Shown here: in pieces, positions 25,319 through 37,931 of the stretch
How the letters are laid out: each line of letters starts with the position of its first letter
How positions within the stretch are numbered: the stretch's first letter is position 1
Origin: Myrica gale
Lineage: Eukaryota > Streptophyta > Magnoliopsida > Fagales > Myricaceae
DNA: 64,000 bases
Direction: 5' to 3'
Assembly (NCBI GenBank): GCA_963930655.1
Contig: OZ005621.1
Coordinates: 9,969,001 to 10,033,000 of the forward strand
Position numbers and translations under genes: made by a program
Notes under the pieces: generated by a model
What the model was told of the DNA's origin: nothing
Seen by the model: only the letters and a program-made list of their open reading frames with translations
The model's database searches: none

Positions 25319-25480
25319 GTATAATTACGAGGAGAGATAGATACAACATGTGAACCTTATAATATTTGATGTTATTCTTGTAAAATTTTGGACAGTGTAT
25401 GATATAATTAGAGGAGAGACAGATATAACATGTGAATCTTACAATATTTAATGTTATTCTTGTAAATTTTTGGACAGCGC
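25319..25480. repeat. Tandem dimer of an approximately 80-bp unit
   Basis: The unit TATAATTACGAGGAGAGATA...TTTTGGACAGTG (25319-25400) is followed by a second, slightly diverged copy ending TTTTTGGACAGCG. The two copies differ at a handful of positions. No coding content. Confidence 0.7.
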
Positions 25481-25483
25481 GTA

Positions 25484-27679
25484 ACACCCCAACCGAAATA
25501 TTAAGGTATTTATGTCTTTTTTATTTTATTTGTTATTCTTAAATTTTAAATTTTTGTAATCCCTATTTGTTGGTACTTACATTTGTGTTAAGTGAGTATT
25601 TTTTGGGTCTAAAATGTGAAGAGATAAAAGTCTAATCCTATTTTTTATTTTAAAAGTTTAAAGGATAAAGGTTGAATGGTTTTCCAATTAAAAGCTAAGG
25701 ACAAACATCTAATCTTGTGTTTGAATTTAAAAGATAAAGATATAGATCTAATCCTTTAAAAGTGTAGTGATAAAGATAAAATCTTGCATTTAAATTTAAA
25801 AGTTGAGGAGATAAGTATCCTAATGGTTTAAACTCAAGTATTTTTCTTTCTTACCTCAGATTTAATTTTCAAGATCCTTTTTGTTGAGTCCTAACTAGGG
25901 ACTAAAAGATTTTTTATTGCATCAAAAAAGAAAAGGCTAATTAGGGCATGTTCGTCTCCTCTAATTTAATATTACATATTTTACGAACATCACTACAATT
26001 CAACAACTTCTGCATGCATGCCAATACAACTTTTTTCCTAACGAACATCCCCTTAGTCTATTAAAAACTAAGAAAAACCTATAACCTAGCTTGGGTTTAA
26101 GCCCTTATTTTGCTAAGTTATATGATATATGTTGACCAAATCTTCTAAGCCTCTTTTTTATGCACCCTATATAATATTTTACGAAAACAAGGGTTGAAAC
26201 ATTTTAATGTGTGTGCTTAATGTATGTATTATGAACGATTTCTACTGTGATGGAAGGAACGAAAGCAAAAGAAAAAAAAAGTAAGATGATGAATGAAATA
26301 TTATGCAAAGAAAGAATGAAATGATGAATGATTTCATGCAAATGTTTTTAAATGTTTTGGCTTATGATTGAATGTGTAATGGTATCATTGCTAAAGTGCG
26401 GGGGAAGTAATCCAGTTTGGTCCTCAAGAATTGGTTAACTTGAGTGCATCATTGTTTACTGAATGATGTCCATATTTTAGACACGAGTTCGGAATGGAGT
26501 CGGGATTTGATTGCCAACCCTCACACACCACGGGGCGTAATTGTGTGTTGACCAATAAAAGGGTAAAGATGACTGGTTTTCAAGTTTTGTTTATAATTTG
26601 TATGTGAACCGTAAGTATGTTTTAAAGATGAAGATGCACTTGATTTATATTAAAAAAAATTAAAGATGTTTTTAAAAGAAGATTTTTTCTAGTTATATTT
26701 CTACTGCATGATGTCTTGTTTAACTCATTTTTGTTTTTGCTTTTATATTTTAAATGTTAATATTTGCAGGAAGATGAGTCTACATAACCTAAAGAACCTT
26801 AAAATAAGTGCACTTGTTCTCAATTTACTAGTGTTAAGAAAATAGTAAAGAGAAAATCGAAAAACAAAACAATAAGAAGGAAAAAGAAGACAAAATCAAA
26901 GGTGAATAATATTTATAGATATCTTTTTTCTTTAATGTGCAGGTGGAAAATAGATTTCAGCTATCTAATAATTAGAAAATTAGTAACCGCACTGAATTGT
27001 TATTTTATTGTCTCATGTTATAATTTTATCCTGCAGCTCATCATTGAAATTATATTAATACAACTTCCCAGGAGAAGACGAGGTTAATGTCTTACATTTT
27101 CTTTTATTTCTGATGTCTCTGTTTGGTTGTGTAGAAACCAGACAAACATAAAAGAGAAGCAAAGTTATTTTGTCACATATTTCTTGTCGTTGACTCTTGT
27201 TTTGTTGCTGATTAGCAAAAGAGAAAAAGAGAATGATGCCAGTTTACTAATTCCCGTAAGAAATTAAATATTCTAACAAAACTGATTTCAAAGTATATGA
27301 ATTTATTATATACGATTCAATTTGTTTTAGGTACGTAATTGATCAACTAAAAAAAGTTTCCACATCCGGCGATAAAATCAGGGTTGACTTTTAGGAGACC
27401 CGGTTACATAAAAATAAAGTTTGGGAAGTCAAAATACAAGAAAATCATTAAAAAAATATATGAACGTAAGCAATATAATTAAAATAAGACTCGAAAAGGG
27501 ATGAAAATCTGTGATATAAAAGTTGCTATCCCGAAAGAAAGAAGATAGAAACTTAGGAGATTTATAATCAGGGAGAGATTTCTAAGAATTACAATAACGT
27601 GGTTCATGAAATTATTTAATTAACTAAAGTTCTGTATTTTAAGTTTTCCCAAGTTATATATATATATATTGACGGAGAA
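25484..27679. other. Probable decayed LTR-retrotransposon sequence
   Basis: Starting with TAACACCCCAACCGAAATA, which resembles the TGTAACACCCCGAC start at 36009, this AT-rich region carries a central stretch (26400-26570) with words such as CACACACCACGGGGCGTAA, reminiscent of plant gypsy LTRs. There is no primer site, no polyprotein and no second copy, so the assignment rests on resemblance only. Confidence 0.3.
25944..26052. mobile_element. Tourist-like MITE with TTA target duplication
   Basis: GGGCATGTTCGT at the left and ACGAACATCCCC at the right are inverted copies. TTA flanks both sides (25941-25943 and 26053-26055). It is 109 bp, non-coding, PIF/Harbinger type. Confidence 0.75.
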
Positions 27680-27940
27680 AAATATACTTTTTGCCCCTCG
27701 ATTATTGGGGTTATGATACTTTGCACCATAAACTATCAATTTTGTTATCTTTCATCCTTCAACTACCAATCGTTGACACTTTACACCCCAACCGTTAATT
27801 GGGACATAAATTGCTATTTTAGTTCAGTGAAATCACTTATTTACCCTCATGCAAAATATAATTATATAAAATTATGAAATTAATAGTTTGGGGTGTAAAG
27901 TGTTAAAACCTCAATAGTTGGAGGGCAAAAAATGTATTTA
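27680..27940. mobile_element. MITE with inverted ends of about 45 bp (ACTTTTTGCCC-end family)
   Basis: The left end AATATACTTTTTGCCCCTCG is mirrored by the right end, which in reverse complement reads AAATACATTTTTTGCCCTCC. The pairing continues through CACTTTACACC-type words. The middle is short and non-coding. This is the best-preserved member of the family in the window. Confidence 0.6.
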
Positions 27941-28253
27941 ACTTATATATATAGCTTCCCACTCTGTCTTGCACGCTTTCGGCAGATCAACAATAAAGGG
28001 AGCTCACTACAATTTTGTAAGTCGAACCACAGGATCGCTGGGCCTGACAGCCACCTTCTTTTAGTGAGCTAATGACAGTCGTCTTGTACTGCAGGCGTAA
28101 CATTCTATTTCTCTCACACCTCCCAAGTTAGGAAAGATTATTCATCTTGGGCTTAGTACTGGCTTGGGGGAGAACCCACAAACCCCCTCAAACGGTTCAA
28201 AGCAAATGGCGAGACTTTTAAGTCAAGCAAGCGATCAATTGTTTACTGAAACG

Positions 28254-28882
28254 TAAGGGTGGAGAAATATTCCAGTCCTTACTAAAAATTCTGACACTGG
28301 TTCTGGCCTATTTTCGGCGCTGGAACCGGATTCCATATTTGATAAATATGCGGAACTGGATACGAAACTGGCAAAGTGAATGCTAGGTCTCGAGTGAATG
28401 AAGGATTAAATTCATTCGAACTTCAAGCAAAAAAGGCAAAGTGTTGCCTCTCAAAATCTCTCTCTCGAGTTGCTGCCATCACTTGGAGTTTTTTATTTTT
28501 GTGTTGAATGGTGTAGAGGAATGACTTGAAGACTCCAAGAACATCACTGTGAAATACCCAGACCGAGTTCCTGTAGGTTTTCTCTGACTTATGCCTTTGG
28601 TTTGAGTTATCTTTCATTTTGTTTATTGTCCTTACTGTTTTGTGTATTGCGTTTCATTTTGTTTATTGTTCTTTGTGTATTGCTTTAAATGATGCAAACC
28701 AGAATAAAAAAATTGATGAATCTTAGGATGAACATATAAGTAACCTAGAACTGAAATTTCCAGATTTCGTTTTTGGAAATTTCGGTTTTATTTCAGAATT
28801 TTTCAAAATGGAACTGGAATGAAATACTTAGTTCTGGCGGGTATCGGAACGGATGGTCCTTCCGTTCCGGTACCCACCCTTA
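28254..28882. mobile_element. hAT-like non-autonomous element
   Basis: Begins TAAGGGTGG and ends CCACCCTTA. The 8-bp flanks CTGAAACG and CTAAAACT match at six of eight positions, consistent with an aged hAT duplication. Subterminal regions are filled with GGAACCGGA-like words as in other elements here. No transposase is visible in the 629 bp. Confidence 0.5.
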
Positions 28883-30949
28883 CTAAAACTGTACTTACCT
28901 CAGACAAGATTGGTTTCGGATAACAATACGAATGAGTATTGAAATTGAGAAGCCCAAGGATTAATTTTTTTGTCAGTTACAGATATTCAGGTGTTTCTAT
29001 GCCAATTATGTAAATGAAAAGTTCAGAAGGCCGTTTTTTGAAAGGTTAATTTTAAAAATGATAATATAGCGTGTTGGGCTTTCTCCCTCGTTTTTCTCAG
29101 TATTTTAGGGCAAGGAAATATTCCTACTTCTTTTTGTCTAAGGATGTCTTAATGGAATAAGTGGTTCAAAAGTTAAGATTGGACAAGAGGTTAATTAATT
29201 AAATATATAAAAATATATTTTAAGGGGGACAAAATGTAAAACACAGATGCAAATAGGATCTTTGGACTTGAGATGGCTGTCAATTTAGTCTATCTAGGTC
29301 TTATTTGCAATTTTGCATTAATTAATTTTGTATTTTAAATGCTTGACGCATCAATACTTTTGTTGCATTTAATCCTTGAAAGTATATATTAAATAGACAT
29401 ACATCTAGGTATTATTTGCATTAATTACATATGGACTTTATATTCATATATTCTTGACGCATCAATTCTTTTGTTGCATGCATTTAATCCTTGAAAAAAT
29501 TATACTTTTAATTTACTACCCTGAACTGCATCCTTATTTGCGATTTGGAAGAAGCATTTATACTTCGATCATAGTAAACAACGGCCAGCAGTTTGTCCTC
29601 TAAACTATCGTGTTTGGCAATTGACCCATTCAAACTACTATTTACTTTTACAATATGGAGCAAGCTTTTTATCGTTGAATTAGAATGTCTGTTCTCTAAA
29701 ACTTGCATATAAACACTTTTTAGCAGCTTGTATCTTGGATTACATATATATTCTCAAATTAGGACAACTACTCAATTTACCACGATGGTGGTGGCTTAAT
29801 GGTGCTGGACTTTGGTTAAGACACATAATGATGCCCGATGAAAGTTCTAACCTTGACAAGTCCATTTTGCTCCGGTGATCCCCATGTCATGTAAAATCTC
29901 GAATTTAAGTTGTGGGGACTTCAGCTTGACTCAATGATGGTTCGCTATTAACAGGACTTCAGCTGGCCGGACTCCAGCACCTGATCATGATTGATTAAAA
30001 AAACACCGGATCATGATCTAAAAATATTCATCCACCATCATAAACACAAATACTTGCATGGGAAGCAAATTCTTTAAGGTAAAGAGTCAATTTTTCACAT
30101 TAGGATTACCGCGTCAATTCCATCACCAAACAAACCCTAACGGGTATGAGACAAAATAAATCAATGACCAATGCGTATAATGATCAGACAGTACTCTCAT
30201 CTATTTTCATTGCTTAACTCATAATATATTTTATGGCGAGGCATAATTGGAGCTCGCGATCTTAGTTATGCCTCATGATCTTTATAGTAGTTGAAGGGTG
30301 CAAAATATTATTTCTTTCAATATATAAATATATAAAGCTAACTTTTCATAATCCAAAACCAAATCTTCCCTTCCTTATTGTCTTCTCAAGATACGCATGC
30401 ATCTTAGCTCCTCTATTTCTCAGCGATTGATCATAACAAATGCAAATTGGGCTCTCTCTCTTTTTTAACGAATGCATTGCAAGTGAAAAAGAAATACACA
30501 TAATACATTATTATATGCACAATCTGTGTTGTTACGATGAATAATAAATGGAAATCGAAAAGAAAGGGTAAGAGAAAATCTAGAGATTTCTTTGGTTCGG
30601 CACGGTACGTTCACAGATATTAAAGTCATGCAGCCAAATTCAATATATCGAAAATTAGGGTTACAACATGAATTACTTATGTGAAAATCTTAATTATACA
30701 AAAAAAATAGCTAGAAACTAATTAGCTCCGCTAGTCATATGACACCTTTTTTTTTGTATAAGTTCATTTGACGCTTTTCGTACGTAAGATTTTAAACTTT
30801 CCTCGGCTCTACTCATTAATTCTCTTGAATCGGTACTAATGACAATATAAGTACTGCCCAGGTGGGCAAACTGCAGTGGACGTGGAAATGGCCGGAATTC
30901 CCACATTCTTTAATATATATATAGTCTGCAGTACAATTCAGGAATCTAA
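28883..30949. other. Intergenic, nothing recognised
   Basis: AT-rich, no gene supported. A 62-codon minus-strand frame at 30718-30906 begins with ATG but has no family resemblance. Confidence 0.3.
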
Positions 30950-31197
30950 GGCTATGTTTGTTTAACTTCTCAAAAAAATTTTAAAAAAATTTTATTCACT
31001 TTTTCATCAATTCCAATACATTTTCACCAATCCCAATAATTTTTTCATCAATTTTAATACCTTTTCATCATTCTTAATAACTTTTTACAAATTTTAACAA
31101 CTTTTAACTAACTTTTCACCAATCCCAAGAGAATCTACACTACTTTAAAAAAAACACAAAAACAAAAATAATTTTGAGAACTAAACTAAACACAGCC
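30950..31197. mobile_element. Tourist-like MITE with TAA target duplication
   Basis: GGCTATGTTTGTTTA at the left and TAAACACAGCC at the right are inverted. TAA lies on both sides (30947-30949 and 31198-31200). The 248-bp interior is AT-rich with repeats of the ATTTTTTCATCAATT type. It sits just outside the edge of duplicated block A, where a CHX gene would be expected by analogy with blocks B and C. Confidence 0.7.
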
Positions 31198-31402
31198 TAA
31201 TCATTTCGAGTGGCTTAACTTTGGAAGACAAGTGAGACTTCAAAAAGTAAAAGGCTTTCCGAGAAGAATTGTATTATAATTCAACTTTTTCTTCTTTAAA
31301 ATCTCGAAGCTAATTTATTACGAGACCTGTTGGCGGAGGTTCGGCACCATTTGTGTGGACCACCAGGAGCCTTCGTGCTGCCTTTTTTCACGTAATATAA
31401 TA

Positions 31403-33990
31403 ATAGGCTCTGAGATAGTCTAATTGAATGCGTGTAGGTCCTTCTTTCTGAAAATTAATATGCGTGTAGGCTTTTTCTTTCTTTTGGTAATGTTTTGGTG
31501 GCCGCTCAATGTGGAACATATGCGCCCTCTCGGCTTTTTTTTTTTTTTTTTTTTTTACGGAAAAGCAATTAGAGGCTTTCATTCATCGACTTTTTGACAT
31601 CTATTTTTCCACTGCCGAGTTTGTCGACCCCTCGAAGAAAGCAAAATATGGGATACTTCCGTTTTGACACTTTTTTTTAGATTATAAATATATTCATACT
31701 ATTATCACTGAACATATTTAGAATCTAAATATAAATACTAATACATTTTACACAATCTCTAGCAATTTTTTAATTTTTTATTCAACATAATTTTTCTAGA
31801 TCTATACTTTTTCACATAACTCCAATAATTTTTTATCAAACAATTACATCAAATCATTTTTCTCTTCACTTTACAGAAACACCAATAAAATACTATTCAA
31901 CATAAATATTCACAACTTCTCTAAAATCCTACATTTTTACTCAAAACGTACATAACCCTAGGTATTTTGGCCTCAAGTTAATGCTAGGGAACTATAGGAG
32001 AAAGATAAATAACAAACAAGTGGAGTTCTCTAGTTATGGGAGATTTTGTTCTCACTTTGTAGATATTTGTCTGCGGGGTTGTCTGGAAATGTTTATTTTT
32101 TTTTCTTAAAAAAATATGCTTAATAAACTCTTGACAATTACGTTTTTTTTTTCTTTTACAATTAATGAACTTAATTGAAAAATTGGAAACTAAATTATCA
32201 ATAAATGTACACTTTGCACTGTATTTTAAAATTAAATAAAAATGTGACGTGAAAAATGCTAAGGATCAAATTATATATAACATGAGAGTAAAATATAAAC
32301 TTATTGATAATATGTGGTCTAATATATCAGGTTCGGAAGTTTAGAGTACAAATTAAGAAGTAAAAATCATAATTTTTTTTATAAACATTTTAGACACCTT
32401 TCTTTTGGTAAACAAAACAACTTTACATTTATTTACATGGGAAATCCGTTCCATTTGGCTTGTATTTTGTAAGCTGGGCATGAACGGTCTTAACTTAGTT
32501 TGGAGATGCATTTGACAAGATTGAGAGTGCAATAACAAAACTTTTTGGGCTCACGATCTAAAAATATTAAAAGTATTGAATTAATCAAGTACTCACTTAC
32601 GGGTAATAACATTCCTATAGACACTCACCTACTAAATAGCCTTATTGCATAAAGTGAATGTTCAACCAATGAATTATCATTCTTGTTCAACCCTACGAGA
32701 GATTTTATTTCAACCGGGATATCCTTTTTTGAAAGCATGCATGTCTTTGTGGTCCAATCTATAGTGTTATTAATTGTTGTTTAGATTGGTTGACTTGAAG
32801 CCTCTAAAAAATGTCGGTCATAGCTATAATGTCGATGGTGATATGACGAACTCCCCCCACTTGGATATATCATGTTTCTCTCTCTTCTCTCTGTCCCTCC
32901 TTTTAGGAAGTCTACTGAGGTGATCAAGAACAATGTTATGCATATATATCAAATTCAGATTGCAACAAATTTAAATAGCAAAAAAAATGAGAAATTCAAA
33001 CCACAATTCGCAACAAACTCAAAGCAATACTGAGAGAGAGATCAGTAAATTTGAACCGAATTAGCTTGGAGGAGGAGATCAGGTGAGAAAGAAAAGCGCC
33101 GTGGAGCTCGGGAGTTGGCCTAACAAAAATTAAATAAATAAGAGATCGAGGAGCGCGAACACGAAAAAAAGAGAAGAAAGAGAAACCTCGAAAATTTTAA
33201 GATTTCAGAGCCTCTCAAAATGATGCCTGCTTGGGTCATTGCCCGCTGCAAAATCAAGCATTGTTACCGGTGCTGCCGTGGGGGTGACCCTTTTTGGGCA
33301 CCAGTGATTCCAGACACTATTAGTACCCGTGCTCAGCCCTAGTGAAGGGGCAATATTTATTCCAATCAATAAACAAGGACTTAAATAGCTATAATTCGGA
33401 CCATAGATCAAAACCTGCGACTACCAAAGAATGGTCTGGTCTGGTCTCGTCCGGTTTGAAATAGAACACGACAAACTAACCTAGTCAGCTAGGATATGGT
33501 TGTGTTCAAATTCAGTAGGTCGGGCCTATCTACAAATCCGCTTGTTCGGATGGGATCTTTTGGAGGAGATGGATCTTAATTAATGGCTCTTCAAAGCACG
33601 AGTCAGTCAGAAACAGACATACGCTGTCACCAGATTAGGAAGCCTAGGTTAAGACTACTAGTCGGTTTTGTAACACTCGTTCAAAACTTCAAATGCCCGC
33701 AAAGCCAAACCCAAGAGATAGGACACTATACAAAAAGGGACAATTAAGATGCCATCCGGATTTGGATTAGTGTCTCTATACCTAAGTAAAAAATAGAGCT
33801 GGATGGTAGTGTCATTGTCTCGATCTATTTAAATTGAAATATATTTGTATGGCGTAGAATCTCTTAAACGATAGTGGAACATGTCAAGATTCTAATCCAT
33901 AACCTCGAACTTGCAAGGTGCTGTTTCTAACTGACTTCCAAACATTCGGCCACCGCCTCGAGAGTTAGTCCCCATATACTTGATGGATCA
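31403..33990. repeat. Segmental duplication block A (CHX upstream block, CHX gene missing)
   Basis: Sequence from GGCTCTGAGATAGTCTAATTG onward matches block C (50770-51277, 52805-53010 and 57819-58420) and block B (44640-45666), for example GTGGAACATATGCGCC, TTTGTCGACCCCTCGAAG and CTAGTCAGCTAGGATATGG. In B and C the block lies immediately upstream of a minus-strand CHX gene. Here similarity stops at about 31400, and no CHX sequence follows toward lower coordinates. Confidence 0.8.
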
Positions 33991-34211
33991 TATATAGAGT
34001 CATTTTTTTAAGCGAGTATATAGAAGGCATTTGACATTGGAAACATCATTTCAGCAAAAAGAAAAGGAAAAAAAATAGATTTATGGAAACATCGTCATTC
34101 CTTTTAAGGCGTCGCATTAGGAAGGGAAGTTGGTTTAGGATAGCCCATATTCTGTTTTTTTGTCAAAGCCAATAATCCCACCCTCCACGGATTCAAAATC
34201 TTATTGGAACT

Positions 34212-35442
34212 TGTTAGGGAATAATCTCAGTTGGTTTACTTCGCATGAAATTAAGTTTAATTCTTGAGATATCAAGGTGTAATGAAGCTCCTATGAAGAA
34301 TTGAATACATCAGTAAAAATATATATTTGGACATGTTTTTCTGTGTGTCAAGTTTGATTGAAGTATGTTCAAGATCAGTTAACGCGAGAAGAAAACACTG
34401 ATTTTTTCCTGAGAAAAGTCAAGTCATCTAAAAGTCAGATGAAAGTTTGACAAAATCGCGACTTGAAGCATTGCTATAACAGATTTTAGTTAGACCGTAT
34501 CTAACTAATTGAAGGACGCTAAGAAGACCTAGAAGGTCTCGAAACTTCCATTTTTAGCAGTGTATAACCCTCAACATATAACCCCAATATTTGATTATTA
34601 TTCTTTAACTTAGAAAAATTCAGATATTTAACCTTCAACGAAAAACCCTCTCTAGAGATTCTGTGATTTTTCTGAGCCATTGTTGTGTGAGCTAAGGATG
34701 AAACCTTGAGATATATCCACTCTCTTTAGGTTCTTAGTTCTAGATTTGATCACCATTGTTTTTCCCCAAAAGAAATTCGAGATCTTCGGAAGATGCTGAA
34801 AATCTTAAGGTCGCGAGTGATCTTTTTCACGAGGTTGTTGTTGTTGTGAGTTTACATGGAGGACGTCAAGGTATTGACAGTGAGGTAAATATTCTTACCT
34901 TTTTGAATGGATAAGAGGTTTTCAATCCCTGCTAAGGTGTAGACCTGAATGTTTTATTTCGGGTAAGAAATCAAGAGTGTTAGATTAGAAATTTGGGAAT
35001 TCTTGAATCTATGGATCACCTTGTATTTCGAGTTTGAAAAGCTAGTGAAATATTTTCCCGGCCTACGGGTACGTAGAGTTTTAGTCTTTTAGAATTTGTT
35101 TCCAAGAGATTTTCTCTTTGTAACCAATGATTGATGTCTTTTATATGGTGATTGATTAGTTTACTTTGTTCTTGATTAATTGTTAATAATCTTTAAACAA
35201 CAGTTAAGAATTGTTAAGTGTTCTTGGTAATAAAGAATCTTAGATATATGTTATGATTTACATGATTAATTGATAAATTGTGTGGTAGTAATTTTCATAT
35301 TATAATTAATGATCTGTTTTTGTGAAGCTCGTGCAGAAATTTTAGTAAAGTTTAAAAAGTTACAAGAAAAGTTGTAGAGCCTATTCACCCCTCATTATAG
35401 GTTCGGCTAGTGTTGGTTTTGGGTCTTAAATCATTTTTTTCA
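34212..35442 (+). mobile_element. Ty1/copia 5' LTR
   Basis: Starts TGTTAGGGAATAATC and ends TTTTTTTCA. It is directly followed by ATTGGTATCAAAGG, a close match to the initiator-Met tRNA primer site, and then by gag sequence. The LTR is about 1.2 kb. No 3' LTR was found in the window. Confidence 0.65.
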
Positions 35443-36008
35443 ATTGGTATCAAAGGAGATCTTGATTCCTTAGACTCAAACCATTAGAGATGTACAATAG
35501 TCAATCTCTAAGTTTTCCATCATTCTTCGATGGGTCAAACTATGCATATTGTTAAGTTAAGATGCGAGCATTCTTAAAATCCATAGATGAGAGTGTTTGG
35601 TCAACTGTGACTACTCAATGGGAAAAACCAACTGTTATGGTGAATGAAGTAACTCGTGTAAAAAATTCAAAACTTTGGACCTCGATTGAAAGAGAGAAAA
35701 GATGATGGAATAGAAAGGGAATAATGTCATCTTTATGAGCGTGTCCCTGAGAAATTTATAAGAATTTCGAATTGTGAAACGACAAAAGAAGCTTGAGATA
35801 TTCTATGTACTACCCATGAAGGAACTAAGGCTGTTAGAGACTCCAAATTGCTGATGAATATCTCTAAGTTTGAAAAACTTAGAATGATAGATGATGAGTG
35901 CTTTGATGACTTTTACAGGAAGCTCACCAACTTGGTTAATTCTAGTTTTAGCTTAGGTGAGAAGATGTCTGAATCTAAAATAGTTCGTAAAATCTTGAGG
36001 TCAATAAT
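35443..36008 (+). pseudogene. Copia gag fragment (UBN2/DUF4219 type)
   Basis: In changing frames the plus strand reads SFFDGSNYAY, KMRAFLKSIDESVWSTV, then TKAVRDSKLLMNISKFEKLR and FDDFYRKLTNLVNSSFSLGE, the pattern of copia gag proteins. Several stops and frameshifts break it. It is cut off at 36008, where the next repeat begins with TGTAACACCCCGAC. The protease, integrase and reverse transcriptase parts are absent. Confidence 0.75.
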
Positions 36009-36014
36009 TGTAAC

Positions 36015-36022
36015 ACCCCGAC
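36015..36022. repeat. Left 8-bp target duplication of the hAT element
   Basis: ACCCCGAC here is repeated exactly at 37094-37101, directly outside the two inverted ends of the hAT element. Confidence 0.85.
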
Positions 36023-37093
36023 TAGGGCTGCGCAACCCCGATATAGGTGCCGGTTTTGAAATAATTGCCACCTACACCTACACCGTTAAGGAAAAAAATC
36101 GGCCCTTATCGGTGGCGGTTTCCGATTATCCTACATTCATATTGGGTCATTTTTTAGCATTTTACGAACTTGGCCCAATGTATTTTTTTTTTCTTTTTTG
36201 CTTTTGGTACATTAATCACATATCAATAAAATCTAATAGAGAATTAGAGACGTAACTAAAGATAATGAAATCCAAATTCCAAATACTATAAAATTAAAGA
36301 TCATCTTAAAAGATAAGATGGGAATTTAAAGTCCAAAGTAATAGAGAATTAGAGACGTAACTGTAAGATTATCATAAAGATGGGTAGCTCTTTCAAAACC
36401 CCTACTTCTCGATCTCCGTCGCCAAGATGAGTACTCTACACAATATATTTAAATACACCAAGTTATAATTTATAAAAATAAAAATATTATTGAAACTAAT
36501 AAACTAACAAAAGCGGAAATAAAATTATCCGAGTCAATTGTATAAGTTTGTGGATCTTCTGTCATATCAGAAGTCATGTCCTCCTCCTCTACAATAGGGT
36601 CGCATCTCATCCAATTTTGAGCACAAATGAGACATTCCGCAGTTTTTGGGGCCAATGAACTCCGAAAGGGATCCAATACCCGACCTCCAGTGCTAAATAC
36701 TGACTCAGAAGGTACGGTGGTAATGAGAATTTCTAACACGTCCCGAGCTATGCGGGCAAGTATATGATACTTATGAGAATTTTAAAGAAAATAACGCATT
36801 TTTTTTTAACATTTTAAAGGTCGCGCTCGAGCGTCTGTCGAGCGACAGTTGAGCGAGAAGTCTCTGTAACAAAATGTTCTCGAACGCTCGAGCGATCGTC
36901 GAGCGACAAGTCTCTGTAAGACAACAACACGGGTCGTTTTGTTAAAAAAATAAAAAAAAATAGGTTCCTGGGAACCGGGAATAGCACCGGGTTTTGTAAA
37001 AAACCTCAAACCGGTACCGGCATCGGTGAAGCCGGGTACAGGCAACCCGGTGCCTGTTCCACCGAAAATTTCCTGTGTGGTTGTGCAGCCCTA
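36023..37093 (-). mobile_element. Ac-like hAT element, internally deleted
   Basis: Inverted ends TAGGGCTGCGCAACC and GGTTGTGCAGCCCTA enclose 1071 bp and are flanked by perfect ACCCCGAC duplications (36015-36022, 37094-37101). The end sequence and 8-bp duplication are those of the hAT superfamily (Ac starts TAGGG). Minus-strand coding remains show the transposase C-terminal dimerisation motif. The rest of the transposase is gone, so the element cannot move alone. Confidence 0.88.
36470..36739 (-). pseudogene. hAT transposase C-terminal dimerisation remnant
   Basis: The minus strand encodes ITTVPSESVFSTGGRVLDPF then RSSLAPKTAECLICAQNWMR, which matches the conserved C-terminal dimerisation block of plant hAT transposases (usual form VASESAFSTGGRVLD). 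An acidic tail follows. The catalytic Asp/Asp/Glu parts and BED zinc finger are not present, so it is a remnant of at most 89 codons inside the hAT element. Confidence 0.85.
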
Positions 37094-37823
37094 ACCCCGA
37101 CTCTCTAAATATTCTTGATAATCTTGATTTTACTAATTAATTATGATTAATAATTATTATATTGTTAATTTCGGATTTAATTATTTAATTATTAGTAAAT
37201 ATTGTAAAATACCTAGAAATAGTTCTATATATCCAACAATTATGATAAAAATATCCACATTCTTGTATTTTCAAGCTATTTCATGTCATTACCTATTTTT
37301 CTCATGTCAGTTTCCTAATAATTTTCATAAAATATCTGGGGAAGACAATTTTGCCCTTAAAGCTTGTTTTTGGCCTATTTGCTTCTAGAAAACCCTATTT
37401 TTATCCAATCTTTTTACTTGACATGTTTTGTTTCATTATTTTATTGATAAATAGGGTTTAATTGAGTAATTCCATGCCTTGTTTGAATTTTTCTTTGAAA
37501 TTTTATTTTTAATTAGGGTTTTGGGCCTGGATTATATTATTTTATGCATTTGGGCCTAAAATTCATAACTTTTTGGGCACAGCTCAAGCCCATTCTACCT
37601 GCCTTGGCCCAGTAGTGATCCAACGCCTACTTTGACCAAGAAAAACTGGTCAGACACATGGTTTTGCAATTTAATCATTAAAAGTCATTACTTGTCCAAA
37701 AAACCACACGTGCACAAGGGAGAAGAAGACGCAAGCCCAGAAGAGCGTGGCCTCCGAAGACCACTAAAAAAGCCGAGATATGGTGCCCAAAGTCGCCGAA
37801 AAGAGACCCAAAACAAAGCCTGA

Positions 37824-37931
37824 AACGGGAAAAAGAGCAGATCCCGGCCACTGGAGGTTGGGCCTGGATGAGATAGGAACGGGAAAAAGAGCAGATCCCG
37901 GCCACTGGAGGTTGGGCCTGGATGAGATAGG
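37824..37931. repeat. Perfect 54-bp tandem duplication
   Basis: The unit AACGGGAAAAAGAGCAGATC...GGATGAGATAGG occurs twice with no difference seen between copies. The length is a multiple of three, so reading frames through it stay open. The surrounding 37.7-38.05 kb is unusually GC-rich for this window. Confidence 0.9.

Noticed and set aside
30718..30906. 62-codon minus-strand frame starting with ATG
   Set aside because: No family resemblance, no clear promoter or neighbours.
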